A stretch of 64,000 bases of DNA, from contig JAIUPT010000033.1 of assembly GCA_022315425.1 (NCBI GenBank), forward strand, positions 1,798,001 to 1,862,000. The letters run 5' to 3'. This DNA is from Pseudevernia furfuracea (taxonomy: Eukaryota > Ascomycota > Lecanoromycetes > Lecanorales > Parmeliaceae). The notes beneath the pieces were generated by a model, which was not told the origin of the DNA, searched no databases, and worked only from the letters and a program-made list of their open reading frames with translations. The position numbers and the translations under genes are program-made. Positions 12,498-23,738 of this stretch are shown piece by piece; position 1 is the first letter of the stretch; each line of letters begins with the position of its first letter.

Positions 12498-12971
12498 TCA
12501 TGGTCTGAAATCTCTTCCTCCAGAAAGGCCACAAACCGTCGCTCCGCCAGTCATCAGATAACAGGTTCCGTCGTGCAGCGTGTTGTTATTCGAGTCCGGA
12601 CTCGTGGTCTCAAGGAAGGTTCCACACTCCTCCGGAATATGCCCTCCCGGTGGCATCGTGCCGGGCGGATAGGGAGCACTGAAATCGAGTCGCTCCTCGG
12701 ACGAAAGGTATCGGCTGAGAATGTACGATTGGATTGTGAAGCTGTTGGGTAGCATTACACCGTATGTGAGGTTGTGGTCCACGGTCTGAAATATATGATC
12801 GTGGCCGCAATTGGTATCGTTGAAGAGAGTGATGTTGAGGCCGGCTCTTATCAGGGTAGAACCGCGGGCGGAGATGGGCTTGTGATCAAGCGTTGGAGAC
12901 GCGATGGTGACGCTGGCACTTATGGCATAGATGATAAGGAGGACGGAAGAGATTGTAGGCATGACAGACAT
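12498..12971 (-). CDS. Small secreted protein, 157 aa, four mature Cys
   Basis: This is a single exon. The start chosen is the ATG at 12971, because it begins a clear signal peptide (MSVMPTISSVLLIIYAISAS) with a likely cut after about residue 25 (TIASPT). Extending upstream would only add a Pro/Ser-rich stretch before that signal. The mature part holds four cysteines in NCG, ECG, TCY and VCG contexts, consistent with two disulfides, and several N-glycosylation sites (NIT, NDT, NLT, NNT). No family is recognised. Size, signal peptide and even Cys count fit the broad class of fungal candidate effectors or cell-surface proteins. A TATAAAA box lies about 230 bp upstream on the same strand. The function is unknown. 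Confidence 0.6.
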   Translation of the reverse strand: MSVMPTISSVLLIIYAISASVTIASPTLDHKPISARGSTLIRAGLNITLFNDTNCGHDHIFQTVDHNLTYGVMLPNSFTIQSYILSRYLSSEERLDFSAPYPPGTMPPGGHIPEECGTFLETTSPDSNNNTLHDGTCYLMTGGATVCGLSGGRDFRP

Positions 12972-13954
12972 GGTGGATTTTAAGGAAGGTCGAAACTTGA
13001 GGAACGAGAGGGTTGTTTGGCACGGCCAACGGTATGGAGCGTCGGTAGGAGAAACCAAAGCGACTAAGAGTGATAATGGAGATTCTGTCTCTATTGGATA
13101 GGTGCTTCTGGAAGTGACAATGTTTGGAGATGAAGTTGGAGGTTGTACAGAGTTTGAGAGAGGATCTTGAAGAGACGCAAAAAGCAGGAGCAGCGGGGCT
13201 TTTATAGATATTGCAAGGCACGGGCGGGCTGGCTCATGACTCATTCAGTCAAGGAAAAGGGTATCGAACTGCATTGTGTCGCAAGTCATACAGTATCAGC
13301 GTAATGGCTGGTCGAGAATCTGAGACACAGGACTGGTTGTGCGGAACTTCGCTTCATTGACTTTTTGGCTGTTGCAGATCGGCATTGATCTTGGAAATTT
13401 GAGCAAGCCATTCGTGGCTATGTCGATTTACGGGGCTTGAAACAGGCGTGAAGAATGTGTGTATGAAATCTCGGTTTCGGGCTTGTTTCACAAGCCTTGG
13501 CAAACAAATCGGCCTCACACTCGCCCAAGGCTCCTGATGGTCCGCCCGGACTACTGATCCAAATGCACCAACAGCCTTATGGCATGATCTGTAGCGAATA
13601 CGTGGTCTGATTTGTGGTGAGTATCTGAACACGATGGGCGCGTTTCAAGCAGCAGCGTAAATGTTTGAGCATGACAGGCGTATTCAGTGGTAATAGCACT
13701 AGATTTAGATGTTCAGCAACAACATTCTCGATTGATGTCATCACATTCTCTTGACCCTTTGAGAATCTCTCCACCTTGTACCCCTCACCATTCCCACAAG
13801 ACTAATCGGCACAACCTCGTTACTCCAATGGCCAGTATTCTTGCTCGGACTGGGATATGCCCAAAATGGCGTGGCATACGCGAAAAAGCCCACCACTTAC
13901 CTCTCTTCCCCTCCCCGACTAACAAGTCGTAAAATACTCATTGTAAGGCATCCT
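12972..13954. other. Promoter and spacer, no gene seen
   Basis: The first 250 bp are the leader and promoter of the secreted-protein gene. The rest contains only short ORFs without recognisable motifs. Confidence 0.35.
13200..13206 (-). promoter_or_regulatory. TATA box candidate for the secreted-protein gene
   Basis: The minus strand reads CTATAAAAGCCCC here, about 230 bp before the ATG at 12971. This implies a long leader if it is used. Confidence 0.3.
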
Positions 13955-15339
13955 CAAGCATAATACCTGCAGCCATCATGGAAAAGAAAATGGCGGCGCC
14001 GCTCTCGGACACACCAAACCCTGCGCAACCTCTATGGTGTGGTGGACAATGCCGGAAATAAAGAAGACTTAGAAGATTTCTATCTACCTGGCTAGCAGTT
14101 TCAGATGGTGCGAGTTGGTGGCAGAGGGTCGGGGGAGACCGATGATGCGAAATGTGATGTAGCGGGCGGGTTTTTTTGCACATGAATTGATGCCAGAAGG
14201 AGCTGTTTCAATGGCGCGATCAGAGAGTCAGTCTCTCATGTACGATCTCGTCGTAGCAAGAGGGTTCATGAAATTGCGAGGGGAAACGAGGGGTTCGCAA
14301 GGTGACGCCAGCATGGGGAGGATAGACTTACCCCCAGAACCCGCGGATGGTGTAGAAGTGACTCACAGGTCCGAGATTCGGTCTCCATAGCCCAGGATTG
14401 TCCAAGCCAGAGGCCACGGAAAGTAAAGCTAAGCCCGTATAGTACGCTTGCACAGCGATGTAGACTGCGACCCAGTAAAACACACTCGTTATGGTCCGCG
14501 TGATGACTTCGTCCATTGTCACATCATGCAGCCTTGTAAAAAATGGCACCAATATGCTGTCACCTGCGAGGTAATTTTTGTGGCTAATAATACTATGTGC
14601 TGTGCCTTGCGTCCAAACCCATCTGTAGGCGCAAAACTACCAAATATCACGGATCAGTCATCGGATATAGAATACTTGAAACCATTGGTTCAGCTCCCTT
14701 TATGCCGTGCCCCTTCCCGGCGAATGCACCGAACCCTGAATTCTATCACAAAGAATATTTCATGACATATAGTATCGAATGGATCGTAAGGATTCAAGAC
14801 GGTGACATCAAAGCGTCGTAGAAGCTGGACAAGGAACATGTGATTTTTTAAGAAATAGATCCTTCACAACATAAAGCCCAGAGTTGTGCTCACCCCAACA
14901 AAGAACTTGTTCAATGTCAAGTTGGCAATCCATATCCTTAAGCACTTGGCTCCGCCATGATTGAATCTCGCTCATCAGCCAAAATCTAGAGTACGCAGCC
15001 CACCAAGGTCCTGGAACACGTCTCAGCGCAGAAAGGAGGAAGCAAATGAGCTAGCCACGATGGTTAGCGATATCCGAAAGCCCAGCCTAGCCAGGTAGTT
15101 TTGGAGCCCACGCATCGGAGTCGATTGATGTCAGGCTGTGGGCCACCAGAGTAGTAGAGGCTCGGCGAGGACAATTGCGACGGAGTTGTGGTGATGGATG
15201 ATGCAATTCGGAGATCTCCTGCAATCTCACGAAGAAAAACAGAGTCTATAAATGTATCATTTGAACTGGACATATTGTAGATGCAGCTTTCAAGAATCTT
15301 TATAGTCACTGATGACGATATGTTGACCATGATGCACAA
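13955..15339 (-). pseudogene. Broken MBOAT / wax-synthase-like O-acyltransferase
   Basis: The stretch 14552-14340 reads as a multi-span membrane segment ending WRPNLGPVSHFYTIRGFWG. An intron (GTAAGT..CAG, about 14331 to 14207) joins it to SFWHQFM, together giving the conserved RxFWG.FWHQ block of fungal MBOAT_2 acetyltransferases. These enzymes acetylate terpenoids and similar products in the ER membrane. Further on, FFISGIVHHTIE contains the MBOAT active-site His region, and the last part reads SESGAAIFFSMMAAGIMLED. These blocks lie in three different frames. Shifts occur at the A7 run near 14170, near 14070-14090, and near 14025. The reading then stops at LQ-TGA, short of the usual C-terminus. 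An N-terminal fragment may extend to 15339. I call it a pseudogene, and acetylation of a terpenoid-type metabolite is the inferred ancestral role. Confidence 0.6.
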
Positions 15340-17213
15340 TTCATGTTAAATCAAGTAATCGTGCCACCTACTTGGCTCGTTGCTCGTCACTGGTGAGTGA
15401 CCAGAGTGGAGCGGACGTCTCTGCAATTCCACCCAGCTCTGTCCCCAATTGGTCGGATGGCCAAACAATAAGAGTGGCGAGATGTATACGATCAACTGAG
15501 TAGCTCAGTGATGTCACAGGCTATAGTATTGCTACCGCCTGATAAGCAGCTGCCACTTAGGAGACTCTACCCTTGATGGCATTGCTCCCTGCATTATTCA
15601 CAAAGTCACCAATGATCGAGATAAGCTAATCCCTCATTTGCCACATTCATGGCGAGTTATTCAGTGAAAGAAGTTCACGGAGAGATTCACTTTCAGATCC
15701 TGCTTGATGAGAATTCATATAAGTGCAGAGATAGGACGCTAGGAGAGATGCACCGAGCTAGCGCCATGCCAAGATACCTATCTTACACTTTGGTACCGCA
15801 AGGCAAGGCTTTGATGAGGCCGTCTGCTTCGCCTTGGTTCCCGAATCGAGGCTGGAGCTATCTACTCATAAGGTTAAGGTAAAGTAGGTAAAAATCAAAT
15901 AGATTTCAAGTCCATACTGGCTTTCAATGATACGGGCATTAATGAGCTGACTTTCTCAGATGCGACGACGCTAACGTTGTTGCAGGGGCTGTCGTTGGCT
16001 TAATGAGGATTCCTGCGTCTTCATGTACCTTCTAAAGACTTCAAAACGCACGGGAAGCTGCAGGCTGCAGCCAAGCAGTTAGGAATAGAATAAGGTCTGA
16101 AAATTACTTGAGAACGTTCAGGGGCCAGATTGAAATCTAACCAAATATAGGCAACATGTTTTATGCCTTTATCTTTGCAAACCTAACACCACAAGGTATC
16201 TAGTATCTTCAAGTAATGCTACCCGAAGCTACGCTGCCTATGGTTCCGCTTGGACTGACTCGAACATTCATGCTTTTCGTCCTTCTGCATTGCTTCTCTA
16301 ATTGGCAGTTGCCAATATCATGCTCAATTTGGTAGTCGATGCCGTTTGACATGCATTCGAAAAGTGGTCTGGTGCGCGGGATTACGTTTAATTGCCTTAC
16401 CGAATGCAGCCTGGAGTTGATCATCTGCAACTTCGTCGGCGCATTATTTTACCTCCATGCTTGTCAAACTTCCACTACCTACCCCGTATTCAATGACACA
16501 GAGAACGATAGAGGTGCCAACTCTTAAGAACTGTTTCTTGCGCCCCGATTCGCAATCCTTCCCGGATTGCAATGATTGCGATGATTCCAACAATGTGCAA
16601 GAGCGAAAAAATTTACACTCCTTCTACGGATAGGACATCGGATATGCTCGCGAATCTTGGATAAGACATACTCATAAAGTTCGTTGTCGCAGAAATATCC
16701 TGGCAGAATGCATGAGTTGCTGAAATGCCCTTGGACAAGGCACCATGCATCAATTTCTATCTCTAGCCAATCATACAAAATAGCAAGCGTGGGGTCAACC
16801 CCACATGAGTTTGCCCAATCACACCCTCACACACCCTCGGCCTCGAGGATGGATCTGAGAAGCGCTGAATTTCCAAAGGCTGCATACCTCCGGAGAGTTC
16901 GTCCCTGCGGAAACTTTCGTAAGGCTTGAGAGATCGAGGCATTCTGATACGTCTTGCTCATGCTTCCAACCTCATCGATTCAAAAGTATGTATATTCTCT
17001 AAATTCGCACGTGTGTCGTATGATTTCTACTCTCATAATCGCGCCATGATGGTGATCTTAACTTTGATTGACCTTTTAGAGATTTCTCTCCTGGACCCTG
17101 CATCAATCAGTAAAAACCTGTACTTCTCATATACTCTTCTATTCCGCACAAACAGACGCGGCAGTCCTCATCTACATTTCCTCTTTAATTCATCAAAAGC
17201 TTTGGGGTTGATC
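15340..17213. other. No supported gene
   Basis: ORFs are short and unrelated to known motifs. The last 250 bp, T-rich with CT stretches, are the probable promoter and leader of the receptor gene that starts at 17214. Confidence 0.35.
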
Positions 17214-18571
17214 ATGTCAAGCTCGAACAATCCAAATGCTGATGTGGCATCGTTGCTGCTGGTCCCAAAGCATACATTCTTCGTACGTTTTGCCTCGATT
17301 TATCAATACAGCAGGGTCTGTTATGCCCACCCTCAATCGCTGACCTCCACTCCAGGGCCTGGTATGGGGATGTGTGGGCGTCTCGTTCATTTTCCTCGCC
17401 TTTAGAATATACGTACGCCTCCGTTGCTTCCGCAGACTGTTCGACGATGATATCTTCGTCATTCTCGCATGGCTTATCCTCCTCACAACCGCCATTTTAT
17501 GGGGTGTAAATCACGCACTGGAGGTTATCTATGTCAGCTATCCGGCAGCTTTTGGAGGAGTGCTACCGCCAGCGTACGACCCAGAGGACTTTTCGAAATC
17601 GCTGAACACCTTGTTCGCGGTCACATTCCTCAACGTATGCGGTTTGTGGTGTGTCAAATTCTCATTCCTGACCTTTTTTCGAAGACTCGGACACCATGTG
17701 AAAGGACAAAAGATCATATGGTGGTCCATCATGGCAATCACGATTGCTGGCTGGGCCATCTCTGTCGGCGTCATTTACTATCCTTGTGCAATTGCTACCC
17801 TCCAGTACGAAACGGGTGAGTTCATTGCCGTGGACCAAATGACCTATCTGACCTTTCCCAGCGCACTGCGGCCAATCTTCGGCCGGGGCTGCGATACGCA
17901 GGTCCTACCGTATACAGACTGCATTAGACTTTTTGACGGACTTTGCGAGTGAAGCTTACTCTCTCTTATGAGGATGACAATGCCTAACCTTTCTTCGCAG
18001 TTATGGCCGTTCCTGCCCATCTCTTATGCAACGTCCAAACAAATGTACGACAAAAAGTCGGGATCCTAGCCCTCTTCTCTCTCACAGTGGTTACGATGGT
18101 TCTTTCCATCGTGAGGGTGGAAGTAGCCCTGCGCGGGAATAGAGAAGACGACACATGGTTTTACATCTGCACAACGATAGAAATGACGATTGGTAAGCCT
18201 CGATCATCCCTCCTTTTTCAAATCATATCTAAGCATGTTCGTTTTCTTCCTCTTTAGCGATCCTAGTAATCTGCCTGGTCTCCTATCGCTCCCTCTTCAC
18301 GCGCGACCTCAAGTACGGCTCCTCCAAGAGACTGTCCAGTCACATCCCTTTACACGAGAACCCCACCACTCTCACTCTTCCATATACGGAAACTAGCGCT
18401 TTTGGAAAAGGTAGAAGAGGGAGTAAAGGTTCATCAACGATGCACGGGCAAGAAGAGGTGGTCCCGCACGATACCATCCACGTTAGGAGTGAGTACACGG
18501 TCCATTCACAGGTGGAGAGCGAAGACGGATGGAAAGATGCGGCGTTTGGAGTCTGCGCCTCACCGTTTTAG
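17214..18571 (+). CDS. Seven-TM PTH11/rhodopsin-domain fungal membrane protein, 373 aa
   Basis: Five exons (17214-17282, 17356-17815, 17862-17948, 18001-18192, 18258-18571) join in one frame of 374 codons including the stop. All introns are 46-73 bp with GT..AG ends. Seven hydrophobic spans are visible: residues about 22-45, 60-80, 110-135, 148-170, 195-220, 230-250 and 265-290. TM5 carries the family's D-x3-D pattern in LDFLTDFAIMAVP. The C-terminal tail is hydrophilic, with basic and Ser/Thr-rich stretches as expected for the cytosolic side. Members of this fungal-specific class (PTH11-like, rhodopsin domain) are candidate surface sensors and few have known ligands. No CFEM domain precedes TM1; the N-terminus is only about 22 residues. 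The gene looks intact. Confidence 0.8.
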
Positions 18572-19998
18572 CGGCGTACGGGTTCTTCTTTGCTCGATAC
18601 CTTTGCCCTTGTTCTCATACTGGTAATGTAGGGGCTAGTTGATTGTTTTTTTCTTTTTCTCACGGCTTCGCTTAATTCATTTAATATCAGTGAGAAAGGT
18701 GTTGGAAGCATAGGTTCACGAAGGCAGATGTTTCGCTGAACAACTGCGGGCTGAGCAGTAGGAATCTGTTTTGACGCAGTTTGAAAGATATGTGCTCTTC
18801 TTATAGCGACTAACAACCTAGTCCAGGGTTATGCAAGGACTAAAAAAAATTATGGTAGGTGCGACTGCTGACTCGAACAACAGATCCAACGTTTCAGCAG
18901 TATTAACGTTATCTCTAGTGCGATGACACCGAAGAGCTGTAACCAAGACCCTACCTACTACATAAGACCATCCTCCCCTCTCCCTTTCTCCCCCCTCTTA
19001 ACCCGGCTCTTGTCCTTGTCTTTCCAATACCCCCCGACAAACCCCCTTGCAGCTTCCACAATAACCCTATCCAACACCTAACCACCTGAACTCGCCGCTC
19101 GCAATCTGTCATGCACAATCCGGACCTCCTTCCTTCCGTCCTTCCTTCGAAGTCGTCTTCATTCATCTCCAACAACAATCCACCGCGCACGTCAACCCCA
19201 TCTACCTATCTACTCGAACAGGTGAGCTTCGAAAGCCCCATCACTAGCGCTGCGTTCGACTTTGCACGAGTGCGATACAGTTATAGGTATCGTGTTCGTG
19301 ACGGGGATAGTAGAGATTGGATCGCACTAGCTGGATGGAGGGTTTTTGTAATGTTGTTAGGAAGTGGGGTTTTAGTGGATCAAGTGAATGAAGGGGCTTG
19401 AAATAGGGGGGGGCTTAAGATGGTTGGGCCGGTGAACTCTACCTAATGGGGCGACTTTGGGTGTGGATGGCGTGAAGTTGGCTTTCTCGGTGGTGGTAGG
19501 GAGTAGCGGAATCGGAATACGAATTCCGCACGGCTTCCGGAACCACTTTCTCTAGGTATTCTGCTGCCTGGCTTTCCCCGGGGTTTCCAGTCAATAATGT
19601 ACCGTATTAATAAGGTGTTCCGCAGCTCAGGGTTTTCGACTTCCGTGCTTCCACGGTTTTTTTTTTTTTTGCAATGTTTGACTTGTTTCCGATGAAGCTG
19701 GGAAGCGCGCGTCGAGAGTCGACGGCTTTGACTGTTTTTTATGGACTGAGGGAGAAGTAAGGTACTTTGTAGCTGCATACGCATGCAAGGCTGGCCTGTC
19801 TGTCGCTTGCCCCGCTTACATACTGCGTTCGACGGTTTTTTCTCGACGTGCGACATGTGACCTTTCTTGACTCTCTGCAGTATTGTGTGTTGTTGCGCCA
19901 CGGTTCCGAGTCTTCCCCGCCCCTGTCGGATCGAGGCAATTCAAAAAGGAACCCCTATTTACTTTAATTCTCCACACCCAGGGCTCCCCCTGTGGATC
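18572..19998. other. Intergenic, no supported gene
   Basis: It contains a 12-T run near 19661 and a C-rich stretch around 18970-19050. A short ORF at 19111-19401 has no recognisable domain and is not supported by splice sites. Confidence 0.35.
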
Positions 19999-21252
19999 AT
20001 GTTCATTCACCACATCATCAGCTTCCTATCGCTCTGTGCTGGTACCATCCTAGCAAAGCGCCGCTACCACTACCCACCGAGGAAACCCCGAGTCTACCTG
20101 TGTCGCCAGATCCCATCCATGCGGCCTTGACGTCAAATATATCCACCACCACCCCTCCCGTCTTGAATGCTTCGGCTGGGAATACTATTGATATAGACTG
20201 CAACGGAGCCCTCTACGGCTTCAACCCCAACATCGCCGACTGCGAGGGCGTGGCCCGGTCCATCGTTCCGGACGCCGATCTGTTGATCTGGCGCGAACGC
20301 CATACGGGCGCCCGGGGGCGATTTCCTTCCCTCTTCCGTTCGCGGTTTTTTGGCGGTGAGTCGGTCGGTCGGTGTGTCTGTCGTGAATGAACGAACGAAT
20401 AAATAAATAAACGAACGAACGAACGAACGAACGAACAAATAAACAAACAGTACCGCAAGAATGAAGAAACAAATCCTCCAACGATGACATACAAACCCAA
20501 CGAACTTCTGCGCCGCATGCATGTATGCATTGCATCGCTGACTTAAATTTCTTCACCGACGTGCCAGACAGATAGGGCGGAATGCGTCTTCCAAACCGTC
20601 ACTCATCGGCGCCAGTCCCGTTCGCCCACGCGAGCTTCGGCCATGTGAAGAGCGCGGCGGCGGCGCTGAGCTCGCGGTGTGCGGCTGGGGGTGGGGGGGG
20701 CATCGCGACGGGTATCGGTTAGTGCATTCTGTCCGACTCAAATCATGCGTCCTAGCCTAAGGGGAAACTAATGGCCCGGGGTGGGAGGGGGGGGGGGCGG
20801 GCGGCAGGCTGTACGTCTCGTTTTTGTGACAGTCAGAAGCTGAATGTCGAGCTCTGGGCGGCGACAACAACCTCGCTGTCATCCCTTAGCACGTACGAAC
20901 CGAACGTCAAATGCGGGAGCGGGGAGCCGTTCGGAGATGCGCCGTCCTGCGCATCCGTCTTGGTCGGTACGCCGGCGTCGATGGAGAAGGTGCTGTTTGG
21001 GCCGGGGGGGTGCGGGAACCGCTTCCGCAGTCGATCGCGTCCGGTCAGGCTGATTCTTTGCGTCTTTCTCTTCTCGTCTCTGTAATTTTTTTTTGGGCCT
21101 GATGGAGATTGGGAACAGATGATCGGAGATGCTTGCTCAGGCTGCTCTTCTCCACAGGCAGAGCGAATTCGGCCCCTTGGTACGGTATCTGGGAGGCTGC
21201 GGAGGCGACGTTGGCGAAGCGTGCGAGGGGCGAGGAAGTTTGGCAATTTTAG
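19999..21252 (+). pseudogene. Disrupted secreted Cys-containing fungal protein
   Basis: The ATG at 19999 begins a signal-peptide-like MFIHHIISFLSLCAGTILA, but the mature protein continues in another frame: TIDIDCNGALYGFNPNIADC up to an R-F-F-G end at about 20355. Later blocks match the same family layout seen in fungal secreted proteins of unknown function. They are ECVFQTV near 20580, FAHASFGHVKSAAAALSSRC..GIATGIG (20625-20725), LSTYEPNVKC and SCASVLVGTPASMEKVLFGP (20880-21005), and APWYGIWEAAEATLAKRARG (21170-21235), ending at TAG 21250-21252. At least four frame changes separate them: after the signal peptide, within the second block, at the GIATGIG junction, and at a G7 run near 21003. 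Not all can be introns. I read it as a pseudogene, though assembly errors at G runs could explain part of this. Confidence 0.5.
20383..20447 (+). repeat. GAAC/AAAT tetranucleotide microsatellite
   Basis: Tandem GAAC units mixed with AAAT units lie in the presumed first intron of the disrupted secreted-protein gene. They generate spurious long ORFs on the opposite strand. Confidence 0.8.
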
Positions 21253-21974
21253 GAGACTGGGTGAGTTTCTAGGCTTGATGAAAGGTGTTGTGAGGGGAAT
21301 GGAGCTGACTTTGTGGGGTAGGGGATCATGGCGATATTTTTCTTCACGTTGGCGTCGATTGGTTCGCTGGGTAATTCTTCTCTGGCGGCGATCGTTTAGG
21401 CTCCTGGCGTTAGCGATGACCCTTGGCAAAAAACGGGTGAGATCGTCTTCGAGGAGAGTTGGGCAGACGTTATTGAATGTGCGGAAGCTAGGTTGAATTT
21501 CCGAGGTTGGTGTGGAGTTGAAGGAAGCTCGGTTTAATTCTTGCACGACGATTACGTGCATACATGCATTGTGTACCTCACTTCAATCGGAAGGAAAGCT
21601 GCAGAGGCCCGGACGGAGGACTCGTGCGAACCGGCGAAACCAATAGATGATCGTTCTCTGAGTTGCCTCTCGTATCAACAACTACAATTGTCTGCGGCGA
21701 ACGTTTTTCATTATGTTACTTTCCATCATCATTACGCATAAAGAGAGACGTAGCATTGCAGAGAAGGCGAACAGGTCTAACGCAAATATCTCCAACGCAG
21801 AGCATGAAACATGGGCTATCGTCCTGTCATCCTACCACCTCAGATTGGAACACAAACGTTGCCCCGGCAGCTAGAAGCAATGAGATAAAAAGAGAGGAAG
21901 TGAGATCAGGAGAATCTTGTTTAGGTCGTCCTTCTTGTCAGTCCCACCTTGATAGCTGCTGATTTGACATCCTA

Positions 21975-23738
21975 TTAAGGCTGACCAACAGCGGCACCAG
22001 GGAACTGTGCAGCGAACGCGTCATTGTAGTTCGCTAGATGATTGCACATCAGCAAACGAATCTCCTAATGCAACTCTCTCTGAGAATTAACTCACCAATT
22101 GTAGCGCAACTTGGATCGACAAACGGTGAAATCTCCGTCTGCAACAGATTCAACGCTCCGGCAAGCGCAGTACCAAGGGCCTCGCTCCTCAAAAAATCCG
22201 GCACGATTGCTAAGGTCAGCTGATAGAAGAAGCAGACGAATTTTGTCGGGTTGGTGAGGTCAGAGGTCTGGTAGGCGCCACCGGTGATGTTGCCAAGGTC
22301 GACACCGGTAAAGGTGTTTACTTCGCCGGTGTTGCCGCCCACCGAGACGGCTTCGGGGACGACGGCGGCAATTTGCACGAGATCTTGGGCGAATGAGGCT
22401 GGGCTGTATTCGTTGACGGCGCCGAGAGGGCGGCGGTACCTGGAGTTTGGTCAGCAGTTGTGTTTGTGCTTGGGGTATGGAATAGTACCAATTGTCTGGG
22501 ATGCGCTCATAGCCGGGAGTCCAAGATAACGTGCCGTCGGCTGCTTCGGTGATTGCGAAGAAGGATTTGAGGGTTTCTTTGTCCAGTATGCCATTCGGGT
22601 ATTCGGCAGAGTGATTTGACATCAATGCCGCTATGTCCAATGAGCATGGGTTGTGGTTATCAAGCCAAAAGATAGCGTACGGATGAAAGTATGGGCAGCA
22701 TTTGCCACTGCCACACCTGCGAAGGGTGCATAGAAGAAGTAAGGGTTGGTGGTCAAAGAGTTGTCGAATGTGTACTTTCGATGTTGTATACTATACGTGA
22801 CTTAGCGCATTGATAGGACGCGAAGTTGGAACGACGCTGAACTTACAGCGTGGGAAGGTCATAATTGGGGACTGCGGAATTATTTTGCAGGTCGTACAAT
22901 GCTTGGAACTTTGGGACCTTCACGCTCTGTAGGACTTGTCGTCAGCAAAGAACCTGGAAGGATCGATACACTTTGGTGCTTACTGAGACATCACCATTGT
23001 AAAGGTAATAATCTGCGTTAGTAATTAGCAGTAGAAGTAGGAAACGAAAGTCTCTCGAGATCGTGATGTTCAACCTACCGCCACGTGCGGGACTCGAATC
23101 ACTTTCGTACTTGTTGTGGCTTCCGGACAGCCCATCACCAGCGCCAACGATAGGTGAGGTCAAAGTCTGCGGCTGTTTGCCCCCGATGCTCCATGTATCC
23201 CCACTGATTTTGTCTTAGCATTGGGTGTTTATCCAGGAATACAGAGAACTGAGTCACTTACACAACATCCCCGTCGACAAGTGTAGCATAGACTGTCAAG
23301 GGAATTCCAAAGTCCGCAGCAAGACCTGGCAATGATCAGAACTACGTAGCAGCAGCTTCGGTCAGATGACTGACCATAGACTGTTTCTGTGGCACTTGCA
23401 CCGACGGAAAGGGGAACAACTCCGCTGTGGGGAAAGTAACCATGGTTGGCAAGCGCGTTGAGGCCAGGGCAGGGACCACGGATGTCGTTGGCGCCTGGGG
23501 CCACCCAAGCGTATTGACCAGTAACATCGATCAACTGATTTTCGTTGAAAGTGGTAAATGGGACGTTCCCTGGTGCACTCTGTCTCTTCTCATGTTGTTT
23601 CTCTGCTTTCGGCGTATCTCGCTCCTTAAGATGCTGTTTCAAGAACTCGGGATCAGCGAGGGCTCGCTCTGCATATGGACAGAGGGATAAGGTTGTGGTC
23701 GACAGGGCAAGACCCAGGATGACGGATGTAAACCTCAT
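21975..23738 (-). CDS. Secreted chloroperoxidase-like / unspecific peroxygenase (peroxidase family 2), 438 aa
   Basis: Nine exons join in one frame: 23738-23375, 23325-23262, 23203-23079, 23012-22984, 22926-22847, 22790-22681, 22630-22489, 22439-22096 and 22033-21975. The eight introns are 49-66 bp. The protein starts with a signal peptide (MRFTSVILGLALSTTTLSLC). It then carries the heme-thiolate motif DIRGPCPGLNALANHG, with the axial Cys at residue 90. A GLSGSHNKYESDSSPARG segment follows, where E176-S177-D178 matches the acid-base/Mg-site motif (EGD or EHD) of this family. Such enzymes use hydrogen peroxide to halogenate or oxygenate organic substrates outside the cell. The protein is longer than classical CPO, so it belongs to an extended form, with a C-terminal part rich in Asn and Thr. 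All key residues are present, so it is likely active. The substrate is unknown. Confidence 0.88.

Noticed and set aside
20133..20556. Minus-strand ORFs rich in VRSF repeats
   Set aside because: They translate the GAAC microsatellite and have no independent support.
20833..21561. 242-codon minus-strand ORF
   Set aside because: It is antisense to the conserved blocks of the disrupted secreted-protein gene and shows no motif of its own.
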